Shown piece by piece: positions 33,813 through 43,418 of a DNA stretch of 64,000 bases (the stretch's first letter is position 1; each line of letters begins with the position of its first letter). Location: the NCBI RefSeq assembly GCF_004011805.1, contig NZ_RCHJ01000022.1, forward strand, positions 1 to 64,000. The letters run 5' to 3'. This DNA is from Piscinibacter defluvii (GTDB lineage: Bacteria; Pseudomonadota; Gammaproteobacteria; Burkholderiales; Burkholderiaceae_C). Both the position numbers and the translations under genes were made by a program. Under the pieces are notes generated by a model. The model searched no databases. It saw nothing but the letters and a program-made list of their open reading frames with translations, and was not told the origin of the DNA.

Positions 33813-34454
33813 ATGAAGGCGCAGCCGGCGGTCATCGTGTTGGCGGCAGGGCGTGGCAGTCGCTTCCTGGGCACCGACCACAAGCTCGCCCAGCGGCTGG
33901 GCAGCGCGACCGTGCTGGCCACCACCTTGCGGCATGCGGTGTCGAGCCACCTGCCGGTGGTGGTGGTGACCACCGAGGCCTTCGCCGACGTGGCCCGGCG
34001 CAGCGTCGCGGCGCGTGACGTGGTGGTGCTGCCCGAGGTCGGCAGCGCGGGCCATGGCGAGCTCGGCATGGGTCATTCGATCGCCATGGGCGTGGCGGCA
34101 CGTTCGGACGCCGCCGGCTGGCTGATCCTGCCCGGCGACATGCCGATGGTGCGCAGCGCCACCTTGCGCGAGGTGGCGCGCGAACTGCCCGAGCATGCGG
34201 TCGTCTACGCGCAGCACAAGGGCGTGCGCGGCCACCCGGTGGGCTTCTCGTCGGAGCTGTACTCCGAACTGGTGGAACTGCGCGGCGACGAGGGAGCGCG
34301 CCGCCTGGTGGCGCGCTATCCGGCCTACGGCATCGAGGTGGACGATCCGGGCATCCTGATCGACGTCGACACCGAGGACGACCTCGACGACCTGCGCCGC
34401 CGCCATGCGCAGCGCGGCGGGGATCCGGCCCAGGGCGGGCTCGATCGTTCCTAG
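33813..34454 (+). CDS. MobA/MocA-like nucleotidyltransferase
   Basis: A 213-aa NTP-transferase with the glycine-rich nucleotide loop VLAAGRGSRFLGTDHKL (about residues 9-25), a metal-binding LILPGDMPMV (about 106-115), and a GHPVGFSSELYSEL block as in molybdenum-cofactor cytidylyl/guanylyltransferases and CoxI-associated enzymes. ATG 33813 has GGAG at 33801-33804; GTG 33804 is an alternative. The nearby genes do not reveal which cofactor it serves. The 173-bp region upstream (33640-33812) holds no gene. Its stop overlaps the convergent ChaC-like gene by 4 bp. Confidence 0.85.
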   Translation: MKAQPAVIVLAAGRGSRFLGTDHKLAQRLGSATVLATTLRHAVSSHLPVVVVTTEAFADVARRSVAARDVVVLPEVGSAGHGELGMGHSIAMGVAARSDAAGWLILPGDMPMVRSATLREVARELPEHAVVYAQHKGVRGHPVGFSSELYSELVELRGDEGARRLVARYPAYGIEVDDPGILIDVDTEDDLDDLRRRHAQRGGDPAQGGLDRS

Positions 34455-35044
34455 AGGTCGCGCGCGAGTTTCTCGAGGCGTTCGATCTCGCGATCGCGGA
34501 TGCCGCAGCGGCGCAGCGACGCGGCGGTCTCGAGCAGGTACTCCAGCGTGCTGCCGTAGCGGCCCTGCGCGTGGCGCAGGATGTGGCGCAGCTCGTCGTC
34601 CGCCAGCGGGGCGAGCAGGCTCGGGCTGCGGCGGCTGAGCGTGAAGCCCAGCGCCCGCACCGGACCATGCGGCGTGCGGCAGGGCAGCCAGCGCGGGTCG
34701 TAGGTGGCGGTGGGCATCTCGCGTTCCCACAGCAGCGGCAGCTCGTGCGCGACGCGCTCGCGCGCGATGCGGTAGGCCACGCCGCGGCACGAACCGCCGG
34801 AGATCAGCGCGAACACCAGGCCGGGCTGCTGCGGCGTGCCGCGGTTGATGCGCGAGCGCATGCGCAGCGCCCGGTGCCAGCCGTGCACCAGGGCCGGGCG
34901 CTGCTCGGCGTACTCGAAGGACGGGCGCCACACCAGCGAGCCGTAGCCGAACACCCAGAGGTCGTGCCGACCGCCCCAGTCGCGCTGCACCGCCGCCAGC
35001 AGGGGGGCGGGATCGCGGCTGGCGAGGGCGGCCCATTCGTCCAT
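34451..35044 (-). CDS. ChaC-like gamma-glutamylcyclotransferase
   Basis: A 197-aa enzyme of the ChaC group, which cleaves glutathione to 5-oxoproline and Cys-Gly. The signature WVFGYGSLVWRP is at about residues 29-40, SGGSCRGVAYRI at about 82-93, and the expected catalytic Glu is in the WEREM segment. ATG 35044 is preferred; an ATG at 35101 would cross the edd operator. Divergent from edd with 78 bp between starts. Confidence 0.9.
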   Translation of the reverse strand: MDEWAALASRDPAPLLAAVQRDWGGRHDLWVFGYGSLVWRPSFEYAEQRPALVHGWHRALRMRSRINRGTPQQPGLVFALISGGSCRGVAYRIARERVAHELPLLWEREMPTATYDPRWLPCRTPHGPVRALGFTLSRRSPSLLAPLADDELRHILRHAQGRYGSTLEYLLETAASLRRCGIRDREIERLEKLARDL

Positions 35045-35062
35045 GCCATCGACTCTAGATTG

Positions 35063-35093
35063 TTGTGCCGATGTAACCCGGTTACGTGATAAT
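35063..35093 (+). promoter_or_regulatory. edd-eda promoter with palindromic operator
   Basis: A perfect inverted repeat GTAAC-CCG-GTTAC (35073-35085) lies between a weak -35 TTGTGC (35063-35068) and a -10 GATAAT (35088-35093). Another half-site, GTTACAT, occurs at 35105-35111. The placement suits repression by a LacI/GntR-type gluconate regulator, whose E. coli counterpart uses ATGTTA-N4-TAACAT. No such regulator gene is in the window. The same site could also act on the divergent ChaC-like gene. Confidence 0.5.
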
Positions 35094-35122
35094 CTGCCCA
35101 TCAGTTACATGGAGGCGCCGCG

Positions 35123-36940
<1,818 letters not shown>

Positions 36941-36951
36941 AGGACAAGACG

Positions 36952-37572
36952 ATGAACACGCTCGAACTCGCGACCCACGGCCCGGTGATCCCGGTCATCG
37001 TGATCCAGAAGCTCGAAGACGCGGTGCCGATGGCGCAGGCGCTGGTCGACGGCGGCGTCAAGGTGCTGGAGATCACGCTGCGCACGCCGGTGGCGCTGCA
37101 GTGCATGGAGGCGATCGCGGCCAAGGTGCCGGGTGCCATCGTCGGCGCCGGCACGATCCGCAGCGTCGCGGACGCGAAGGCGGCGAAGAACGCCGGCTGC
37201 GAGTTCGGTGTCAGCCCGGGCTACACGAGCGAGGTCGGGCTGGCCTGCCAGGACATCGGCCTGCCGCTGCTGCCCGGTGTCTCCACCGCCAGCGAGGTGA
37301 TGATGGCCAATGCCGACGGCTACCACTTCCTGAAGCTGTTCCCGGCCACCGCGGTGGGCGGCATCAACCTGCTGAAGGCGCTGCACGGCCCGTTCCCGGA
37401 CGTGGCCTTCTGCCCGACCGGCGGCATCACGGTGGAGACGGCACCGCAGTTCCTCGCGTTGCCCAACGTCAAGGTCTGCGGCGGCTCCTGGCTGACGCCG
37501 GCCGATGCGGTGGCCGCCAGAGACTGGGCGCGCATCACGACGCTCGCCAGGCAAGCCGGCGCGCTGCGCTGA
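36952..37572 (+). CDS. eda: KDPG aldolase (2-keto-3-deoxy-6-phosphogluconate aldolase)
   Basis: A 206-aa class I aldolase splitting KDPG into pyruvate and glyceraldehyde 3-phosphate. Motifs: [15 protein letters not shown], the catalytic-Glu region [13 protein letters not shown], and the Schiff-base Lys in YHFLKLFPA, followed by AFCPTGGIT. It completes the edd-eda operon. Its TGA directly abuts the convergent gloA stop, and the junction reads CTGATCAG. Confidence 0.97.
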   Translation: MNTLELATHGPVIPVIVIQKLEDAVPMAQALVDGGVKVLEITLRTPVALQCMEAIAAKVPGAIVGAGTIRSVADAKAAKNAGCEFGVSPGYTSEVGLACQDIGLPLLPGVSTASEVMMANADGYHFLKLFPATAVGGINLLKALHGPFPDVAFCPTGGITVETAPQFLALPNVKVCGGSWLTPADAVAARDWARITTLARQAGALR

Positions 37573-37965
37573 TCAGCCTTCGCGCTGGATCAGCTCGATC
37601 TTGTAGCCGTCCGGATCGGTCACGAAGGCGATCACCGTCGAGCCGCCCTTGACCGGGCCGGCCTCGCGCGTGACCTTGCCGCCCGCGGCCTTGATCGTCT
37701 CGCAGGCGGCGTAGGCGTCGGGCACCGCGATGGCGATGTGCCCGTAGGCGCCGCCCATCTCGTAGCTCGACACGCCGTGGTTGTAGGTGAGCTCGATCTC
37801 GGCCTCGCCCTCGGCATTGCCGCGCCCGAAGCCGACGAAGGCCAGCGAGTACTTCTGCTCCGGCCGCTCGGTGGTGCGGATCAGGTTCATGCCGAGCACC
37901 GTCGTGTAGAAGTCGATCGAGCGCTGCAGGTCGCCGACGCGCAGCATGGTGTGGAGGATCTTCAT
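37573..37965 (-). CDS. gloA: Lactoylglutathione lyase (glyoxalase I)
   Basis: A 130-aa VOC-fold enzyme detoxifying methylglyoxal with glutathione. It has the canonical GloA N-terminus ([26 protein letters not shown], metal ligand His5), [25 protein letters not shown] and [11 protein letters not shown] with the other ligands. Its ATG overlaps the stop of the upstream thioesterase gene by 4 bp, so both are one operon. Confidence 0.95.
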   Translation of the reverse strand: MKILHTMLRVGDLQRSIDFYTTVLGMNLIRTTERPEQKYSLAFVGFGRGNAEGEAEIELTYNHGVSSYEMGGAYGHIAIAVPDAYAACETIKAAGGKVTREAGPVKGGSTVIAFVTDPDGYKIELIQREG

Positions 37966-38513
37966 CGGGGTGGCCGGGCGTCGAAGACCAGGCAAGTCGT
38001 GGACGCGTGAGCGTACAGCCTGCCGTCGGGCCCGACCAGGCGGCCCTCGGCCGTGGCGACCTGGTTGCCGGCGTGCACCACGCGGCCCTCGGCGCGCACC
38101 AGCGGCACGCGGTCGGTGAGGGCGCGCACGATGTTCGTCTTCAGCTCCAGCGTGGTGTAGGCCTTGCCGGCGGGCAGGGTGGAGTGCACCGCGCAGCCGA
38201 CCGCGGAGTCCAGCAAGGTGGCGAACCAGCCGCCGTGCACCGTGCCCAGTGGGTTGTAGTGCGCATGGCCCGGCCGGCCCTGGAACACCGCCAGGCCGTG
38301 CTCGACGTGCACCGCGAGGAAGTCCAGGGTCTCGCCGATCGGCGGCGCGGGCAGGCGGCCGTCGAACATGGCCTGGAACAGCTCGAGCCCGCTCAGCCCG
38401 GCCAGCTCGTGCGGCGGGATCGGGCCGACGCGCTGGCGCCGTGCGCGCACGCGCTGCTCGTCGGCCCGCCAGCGGGCCAGGGTGTCCTCGGCAGAAATGG
38501 TTGCCTCGCTCAT
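37962..38513 (-). CDS. PaaI-type hotdog thioesterase
   Basis: A 183-aa hotdog-fold protein. The signature [20 protein letters not shown] (about residues 90-109) holds the HGG loop and acidic catalytic residue of PaaI-like acyl-CoA thioesterases, and [13 protein letters not shown] is the adjacent strand. An unusual N-terminal extension of about 50 residues (Arg-rich, [28 protein letters not shown]) precedes the hotdog core, as in the YigI/PaaI variants. It is first gene of the operon with gloA and is divergent from marR across the MarR-type palindrome. Confidence 0.88.
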   Translation of the reverse strand: MSEATISAEDTLARWRADEQRVRARRQRVGPIPPHELAGLSGLELFQAMFDGRLPAPPIGETLDFLAVHVEHGLAVFQGRPGHAHYNPLGTVHGGWFATLLDSAVGCAVHSTLPAGKAYTTLELKTNIVRALTDRVPLVRAEGRVVHAGNQVATAEGRLVGPDGRLYAHASTTCLVFDARPPR

Positions 38514-38525
38514 GAGTGACTAAAC

Positions 38526-38553
38526 TTGTATATACAAAGGTTGTGGCTACAAT
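38526..38553 (+). promoter_or_regulatory. MarR-type operator and near-leaderless promoter
   Basis: TTGTATATACAA (38526-38537) is a perfect 12-bp palindrome, the typical form and length of a MarR-family operator. It includes a -35 TTGTAT (38526-38531) placed 16 bp before a -10 TACAAT (38548-38553). Transcription would start near 38560, at the ATG at 38561, so the marR mRNA is probably leaderless. The palindrome also lies 13 bp from the divergent thioesterase start. Confidence 0.65.
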
Positions 38554-38560
38554 AGTCGCC

Positions 38561-39010
38561 ATGGCCGAAGCCGTCAAGCCGCAGGGCTGCACCAACCTCA
38601 AGCTGCGCCAGCTCAGCCGGGCGGTGACGCGCCACTACGACGCCTACGTCGCGCCGACCGGGCTGAAGAACACGCAGTACTCGCTGCTGTCGCACGTGGT
38701 CGCGCTCGGCCCGCTGCGGCCGGGCGAACTGGCCGCGCGCATGAAGCTCGACCCGTCGACGCTGACCCGCAACCTGCACCCGCTGGTCGCGGCCGGCTGG
38801 GTCGAGCTCGGTCCCGGCGAGGACGCACGCAGCCGCCTGGTCAGCGCCACCGAGGCCGGGCGTGCCAAGCGCGCCGAGGCGCAGAAGGCCTGGAAGCAGG
38901 CCCAGCTGGCACTCAATGCGCGCCTGGGCGAGGCGCGCGTGGTGGCGCTGCACGCCTTGATCGACGACTGCCTGCTGGCGCTCGACCCCCTGGAGACCGA
39001 GGATGAATGA
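38561..39010 (+). CDS. MarR family transcriptional regulator
   Basis: A 149-aa winged-helix regulator. The recognition region is [32 protein letters not shown] (about residues 51-82), and the wing holds [13 protein letters not shown]. It probably represses itself and the MFS gene, which it overlaps by 8 bp, through the palindrome at 38526-38537, and perhaps also the divergent thioesterase-gloA operon. The ATG at 38561 is chosen from the promoter; no Shine-Dalgarno is present. Confidence 0.92.
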   Translation: MAEAVKPQGCTNLKLRQLSRAVTRHYDAYVAPTGLKNTQYSLLSHVVALGPLRPGELAARMKLDPSTLTRNLHPLVAAGWVELGPGEDARSRLVSATEAGRAKRAEAQKAWKQAQLALNARLGEARVVALHALIDDCLLALDPLETEDE

Positions 39011-40226
39011 CCCGATCAGGCGCGCGGCCCCGGCCGTGGCGCTGGTGCTGCTGGCCGCGGCCGGCACCTTTGCGCTGACCATGGGGGCGCGCCAGTCGAT
39101 GGGCCTGTTCCTCGGCCCGATCAACAGTGCCACCGGACTGGGCATCGCCAGCATCAGCCTGGCCTTCGCCTTCGGCCAGCTCTGGTGGGGCCTGACGCAG
39201 CCGTTCGCCGGCATGGTGGCCGACCGCATCGGCGCCGGCCGCGTGCTGCTGGCCGGCGTGCTGCTGGTGGCGCTGGGCACCGCGCTGATCCCGTTCATGA
39301 CCAGCACCGCCGGCCTGGTGCTCGCCATCGGCGTGCTCGCGGCCGGCGGCGCCGGCATGGCCGGGCCCTCGGTGCTGATGTCGGCGACGATGCGACTGGT
39401 GCCGCTCGAGAAGCGCGGCCTGGCCACCGGCATCGTCAACGCCGGCGGTTCGTTCGGCCAGTTCGTGTTCGCGCCGATCGCGCAGGGCATCACCGCGGTG
39501 GCCGGCTGGGCCGCCTCGCTGCAGAGCCTGGCGCTGATCACGCTGCTGGCGCTGCCGGCGGCCTGGGTGCTGCGCGGCAGCCACGCCGCTGCGGCCGGGG
39601 CGACGGCGAAGCCGCTGTCCACCGGCGAGGCCATCCGCCAGGCCTTCGCCGACCGCAGCTACCGGCTGCTTGCCGCCGGCTTCTTCGTCTGCGGCTTCCA
39701 CGTCGCCTTCCTCGCGACGCACCTGCCGGGCGTGGTGGCCTCGTGCCAGCTGCCCCCGGCAGTGGGCGCCTGGGCGCTGGCGGTGATCGGCCTGTTCAAC
39801 ATCGTCGGCAGCTTCGCGATGGGCTGGGCCGTCGGGCGCTGGCGCATGAAGTCGCTGCTCTCGCTGGTCTACGCCACGCGCGCGCTGGCGGTGCTGGCCT
39901 TCCTGCTCGCGCCCAAGACCGAAGCCGTCGTGCTGCTGTTCGCCGCGGTGATGGGCCTGACCTTCCTGTCCACCGTGCCGCCCACCGCGGGCCTGGTGGC
40001 CAAGTTCTTCGGTCCGGCCAACATGGCCACGCTGTTCGGCTTCGTGATGCTGGCGCACCAGGTCGGCGGCTTCCTCGGCGCCTGGCTCGGCGGCAAGGCC
40101 TTCGAGGCGAGCGGCAACTACGACTGGATGTGGATCGCCGACATCCTGCTGGCCGCCGGCGCGGCGCTGGTGCACCTGCCGATCCGCGAGAACGCGCTGC
40201 CGCCGCGCGCGGCGGTGGCGGCTTGA
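39003..40226 (+). CDS. MFS transporter
   Basis: A 407-aa major-facilitator permease with twelve predicted membrane segments. It has the loop motif GMVADRIGAGRV between TM2 and TM3 and a central cytoplasmic loop (about residues 195-220). It belongs to the broad drug/monocarboxylate-like set (OFA/NNP-like N-terminus); the substrate is unknown. It is co-transcribed with the MarR regulator through an 8-bp overlap, a common arrangement for efflux pumps induced by their substrate. Confidence 0.9.
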   Translation: MNDPIRRAAPAVALVLLAAAGTFALTMGARQSMGLFLGPINSATGLGIASISLAFAFGQLWWGLTQPFAGMVADRIGAGRVLLAGVLLVALGTALIPFMTSTAGLVLAIGVLAAGGAGMAGPSVLMSATMRLVPLEKRGLATGIVNAGGSFGQFVFAPIAQGITAVAGWAASLQSLALITLLALPAAWVLRGSHAAAAGATAKPLSTGEAIRQAFADRSYRLLAAGFFVCGFHVAFLATHLPGVVASCQLPPAVGAWALAVIGLFNIVGSFAMGWAVGRWRMKSLLSLVYATRALAVLAFLLAPKTEAVVLLFAAVMGLTFLSTVPPTAGLVAKFFGPANMATLFGFVMLAHQVGGFLGAWLGGKAFEASGNYDWMWIADILLAAGAALVHLPIRENALPPRAAVAA

Positions 40227-40236
40227 AGCGCCTGCG

Positions 40237-40737
40237 TCAGCCGCCGGCGCGCGCGGCCTCGACGCCCGGCACCACGTCGGCGCCGTAGTGGTCCTTCCAG
40301 CGCTTGGCCAGCCGTTCGCTGGCATCGAGCCGCTCGCCGGGCAGGCCGTCCTCGGCGTGCCAGCGCGGCACGATCGATTCGATCCCGAAGTGCGAGACGG
40401 GCCGCAGCGCGTTGGGGTCGTCCAGGCTGCCCACCGCGAGGTCCATGCGTTCCGAGTCGACGTAGGCGAAAGACAGCGGCGTGCCGCAGTTGCCGCAGAA
40501 GCCACGCCGCGCGAAGGTCGACGAGGCGTACTGGCGCGGCTCGCCCTGCCACACGACCTTGCGCTGGAACACGTTGAACCAGGGTACGCGGGTGTTGCCG
40601 AAGGCGAGCTGGCACATGCGGCAGTGGCAGTAGTAGCCCTCGTCGGACTCGGTGGTGACGGTGTAGCGCAGCGCGCCGCACAGGCAGCCGCCGGTCAGCG
40701 TCAGGGGCGTGGGCACGGGCGTCGGTGCCTGGCTCAT
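40237..40737 (-). CDS. GFA family zinc protein (CENP-V/GFA domain)
   Basis: A 166-aa protein with the glutathione-dependent formaldehyde-activating fold. The zinc ligands are in GGCLCGALRY (Cys18 and Cys20 by position), YCHCRMCQ and RRGFCGNCGTPL. Activity on formaldehyde is proposed for the family but is poorly proven. It ends the operon MBL hydrolase, SDR, GFA on the minus strand, 11 bp after the SDR stop. Confidence 0.9.
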   Translation of the reverse strand: MSQAPTPVPTPLTLTGGCLCGALRYTVTTESDEGYYCHCRMCQLAFGNTRVPWFNVFQRKVVWQGEPRQYASSTFARRGFCGNCGTPLSFAYVDSERMDLAVGSLDDPNALRPVSHFGIESIVPRWHAEDGLPGERLDASERLAKRWKDHYGADVVPGVEAARAGG

Positions 40738-40748
40738 CGTGCTCTCCT

Positions 40749-41495
40749 TCAGACGGTGTAGTTCAGCGCCCGGCGGCCGCCGTCGGCATAGACGATCTCG
40801 CCGGTGAGGTAGCTCGACTCCTTGCTCAGCAGGAAGGCCACCACCGCGGCGATCTCGGCCGGCTCGCCGAGCCGGCGCAGCGGCGTGCGGCTCATGATGC
40901 GCGCCTTGGCCTCGGCGCTGCCGAGCACCGCGTTTTGCGCCAGCTCGGTGGCGATGGTGCCGGGCGCGACCGCGTTGACGCGGATGCCGCGGTCGGCCAG
41001 GGCCAGCGCCATCACGCGCGTGAGCTGGTCGATGCCGCCCTTGCTGGCGTTGTAGCTGGCGATGCTCGGGATCGCCATCACGCCGTTGACCGAGCTCATG
41101 TTGACGATCGCGCCGCCGCCGTGCGCCGCCATCGAACGCGCGACCGCCTGGCCGACCAGGAAGGCGCCCTTCAGGTTCACGGCGATCACCGCGTCCCAGT
41201 CGGCCTCGGTGATGTCGAGGAAGTCGGCGGCGCGGAAGATGCCGGCGTTGTTGACCAGCGCGTCCACCGGCCCGAGGGCGGCCTCGGTGCCGGCCAGCGC
41301 GGCCTCGACGGCGGACTTGTCCGACACGTCGCAGCGGCAGAACAGCGTGCGCGGGCCGAGCTCGGCGGCGAGCGCTTCGCCGCGCGTGGCATCGACGTCC
41401 CACAGCGCGACGGCGGCACCGTCGGCGTGCAGCCGACGCACGCAGGCAGCGCCGATGCCCTGCGCCGCGCCGGTGACGACGGCCACGCGGGTCAT
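40749..41495 (-). CDS. SDR family NAD(P)-dependent oxidoreductase
   Basis: A 248-aa classical short-chain dehydrogenase. TGAAQGIGAACV binds the cofactor (about residues 9-20), NNAG is at about 82-85, the catalytic Ser is in NMSSVNG, and YNASK (about 148-152) carries Tyr and Lys. The acidic residue after beta2 (LWDVDA) suggests NAD rather than NADP preference. It resembles 3-oxoacyl-ACP-reductase-like and sugar/alcohol dehydrogenases. Its ATG overlaps the stop of the MBL gene. Confidence 0.93.
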   Translation of the reverse strand: MTRVAVVTGAAQGIGAACVRRLHADGAAVALWDVDATRGEALAAELGPRTLFCRCDVSDKSAVEAALAGTEAALGPVDALVNNAGIFRAADFLDITEADWDAVIAVNLKGAFLVGQAVARSMAAHGGGAIVNMSSVNGVMAIPSIASYNASKGGIDQLTRVMALALADRGIRVNAVAPGTIATELAQNAVLGSAEAKARIMSRTPLRRLGEPAEIAAVVAFLLSKESSYLTGEIVYADGGRRALNYTV

Positions 41496-42460
41496 GACGC
41501 GGCCGCGGCGCGCTCGCGGTCGAGCCAGATGCCCATGCCCTGGGCGTTCAGCTCGAGGTCGATCGCCAGCAGTTCGGCGATGCGCCCGGGCGTGAAGTCG
41601 CAGCCGTGGCGCGCCACGCGCTCGACGTACTGGGCGAGCAGGCCGTGCTTGAGCGCCTCGTGCCGCCGCGGCGCGTCCTGCAGTGCACGGCCGAGCGCGA
41701 CCATCGCGTCGATCTGCTCGAGCAGCTCGGCACCGAGCCGCGCCACCTCGCCGACGCGGCCGAAGTGCGTCAGGTACATGCAGGCCGGCTCGAAGGACAG
41801 CAGCCGCTGCACCGAGGCCTTCAGCGCCTCGGGCTCGAACTGCACCGGCGTGGTGGTCGGCAGCAGCCAGGGGCCGCGCGCGCTGTCGAACTCGCGGTAG
41901 CTCAGGCCGAAGGTGTCGCCGGTGAAGAAGCCGCGTGTGCGCTCGTCCCAGACGCAGTGGTGGTGGCGCGCATGGCCGGGCGTGTCGAGGAACTGCAGGC
42001 GCCGGCCGGCGAGTTCGACCGTCATGCCGTCGGCCGTCTCGCGCACGCGCCCGGCCGGCACGCCGACGATGCGGCCGTAGGAGCGTGCCATCTCTTCCTC
42101 GCCGTACACCGCGGTGGCCCCGGCAACCAGCGCGCGCGGGTCGATCAGGTGGCGCGCGCCGCGCGGGTGCACCCAGGCGGTGGCGTTGGGCAGGTGCGTC
42201 ATCAGCAGGCCCACGCCGCCGGCATGATCGAGGTGCACGTGCGTCGGGATCACCAGGTCGACGTCCGCGGGCGCGAGCCCGAGCGCCTCGAGCGCCGCCA
42301 GCAGGCGCGGCACGCCGAAGTTGGTGCCGGTGTCGACGAAGGCCACGCGGCCGCATTCGACGATCAGGTAGGCGGCGTCGAAATGCTCGCGGTGGAAGCC
42401 GGTGTCGATCGCATGGATGCCTTGGTCCAGGGCCTGGACGAAGGGCGGCAGCAGGGGCAT
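41492..42460 (-). CDS. MBL-fold metallo-hydrolase
   Basis: A 322-aa metallo-beta-lactamase-fold enzyme. The metal motif THVHLDHAGG is at about residues 73-82, with further ligands His (GHARHHH), Asp (FTGDTFG) and His (LTHFG). A helical C-terminal region (about 230-320) extends beyond the core. It resembles the YtnP/lactonase-like or glyoxalase II-like hydrolases; substrate unknown. First gene of the three-gene operon. Confidence 0.9.
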   Translation of the reverse strand: MPLLPPFVQALDQGIHAIDTGFHREHFDAAYLIVECGRVAFVDTGTNFGVPRLLAALEALGLAPADVDLVIPTHVHLDHAGGVGLLMTHLPNATAWVHPRGARHLIDPRALVAGATAVYGEEEMARSYGRIVGVPAGRVRETADGMTVELAGRRLQFLDTPGHARHHHCVWDERTRGFFTGDTFGLSYREFDSARGPWLLPTTTPVQFEPEALKASVQRLLSFEPACMYLTHFGRVGEVARLGAELLEQIDAMVALGRALQDAPRRHEALKHGLLAQYVERVARHGCDFTPGRIAELLAIDLELNAQGMGIWLDRERAAAAS

Positions 42461-42555
42461 GGGGCGCGGGCGTGGCTCGGGGTCGGTGCATTCTAGGAGC
42501 GCGAACTCCGCTGCCGGGCGCGGGTCACAATCGACCTCACCCCGAGGAGTGCGCG

Positions 42556-43071
42556 ATGACGCCCCGCCCGCTGTTCTCCGTCCTGGCCGCGGCGCTGCTG
42601 CTGGCCGGGTGCGCCGCCAATCCCGCCAGGCTCGCGCCCGGCACGCCGGCCGCGACGGTGCTCGCCGCGCTCGGCCCGCCGACCGGCGAGTACACGCTGC
42701 CCGGCGGCGGCCGGCGCCTCGAGTACGCCACTGGACCGTTCGGCAAGCGCACCTGGATGCTCGATCTCGACGCCGGCGGCGCGCTCGTCTCGGCCACGCA
42801 GGTGCTGACCGAGCAGCGCTTCAACCAGGTCCGCGCCGGCATGACGCGCGACGAGTTGCGTCGCGAGCTGGGCCGACCCTCGGCCACCAGCATGGCCGGC
42901 TGGCACCAGCTGCAGATCGTCTGGTCGTACCGCTACGAGACGATGTTCTGCCAGTGGTTCCAGGTCGGCATCGATCCGCAGAAGGGCACGGTGATCGACA
43001 GCGGCTACTATCCCGACCCGATCTGCGACGACCCGCAGTTCGACAACGCCCTGTTCCGCCACCGCCGATGA
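42556..43071 (+). CDS. Outer-membrane lipoprotein, SmpA/BamE-like repeats
   Basis: A 171-aa lipoprotein with lipobox LAGC (about residues 16-19). Two short SmpA/OmlA-type units are visible: LAPGTPAATVLAALGPPTGEY and NQVRAGMTRDELRRELGRPS. The fold is that of small BamE-like envelope proteins, but BamE itself is shorter, so this is a paralogue of unknown role. GAGG ribosome-binding site at 42544-42548. Its stop overlaps the ArsC-like start by 4 bp. Confidence 0.85.
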   Translation: MTPRPLFSVLAAALLLAGCAANPARLAPGTPAATVLAALGPPTGEYTLPGGGRRLEYATGPFGKRTWMLDLDAGGALVSATQVLTEQRFNQVRAGMTRDELRRELGRPSATSMAGWHQLQIVWSYRYETMFCQWFQVGIDPQKGTVIDSGYYPDPICDDPQFDNALFRHRR

Positions 43072-43418
43072 GCGCACCCACCCTGTACGGCATCCCGAAC
43101 TGCGACACGGTCAAGAAGGCGCGTGCCTGGCTGGCCGCACGCGGCGTCGAGCATGCGTTCCACGACTACAAGAAGCAGGGCGTGCCCGCGGCCCTGCTGG
43201 ACGGCTGGATCGCGCAGCTGGGCTGGGAGGCGCTCGTCAACCGCAAGGGCACGACCTGGCGCAAGCTCGACCCGGCGCGCCAGGCCGCGGTGAACGACGC
43301 GGCCAGCGCCCGCGCGCTGATGCTGGAGCAGCCGAGCGTGATCCGCCGGCCGGTGCTGGTGCTCGGCAGCGCGCTGCGCGCCGGCTTCGACGCCGACGAC
43401 TGGGCCGGCCTCTTCTAG
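43068..43418 (+). CDS. ArsC/Spx-family (YffB-like) reductase
   Basis: A 116-aa thioredoxin-fold protein with the single-cysteine motif IPNCDTVKKA (about residues 9-18) and the downstream LVNRKGTTWRKL and PSVIRRPVL blocks. These are typical of YffB, which is related to ArsC but is probably a glutathione-dependent thiol reductase rather than an arsenate reductase. It is coupled to the lipoprotein gene and convergent with the AlkD-like gene. Confidence 0.92.
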   Translation: MSAPTLYGIPNCDTVKKARAWLAARGVEHAFHDYKKQGVPAALLDGWIAQLGWEALVNRKGTTWRKLDPARQAAVNDAASARALMLEQPSVIRRPVLVLGSALRAGFDADDWAGLF

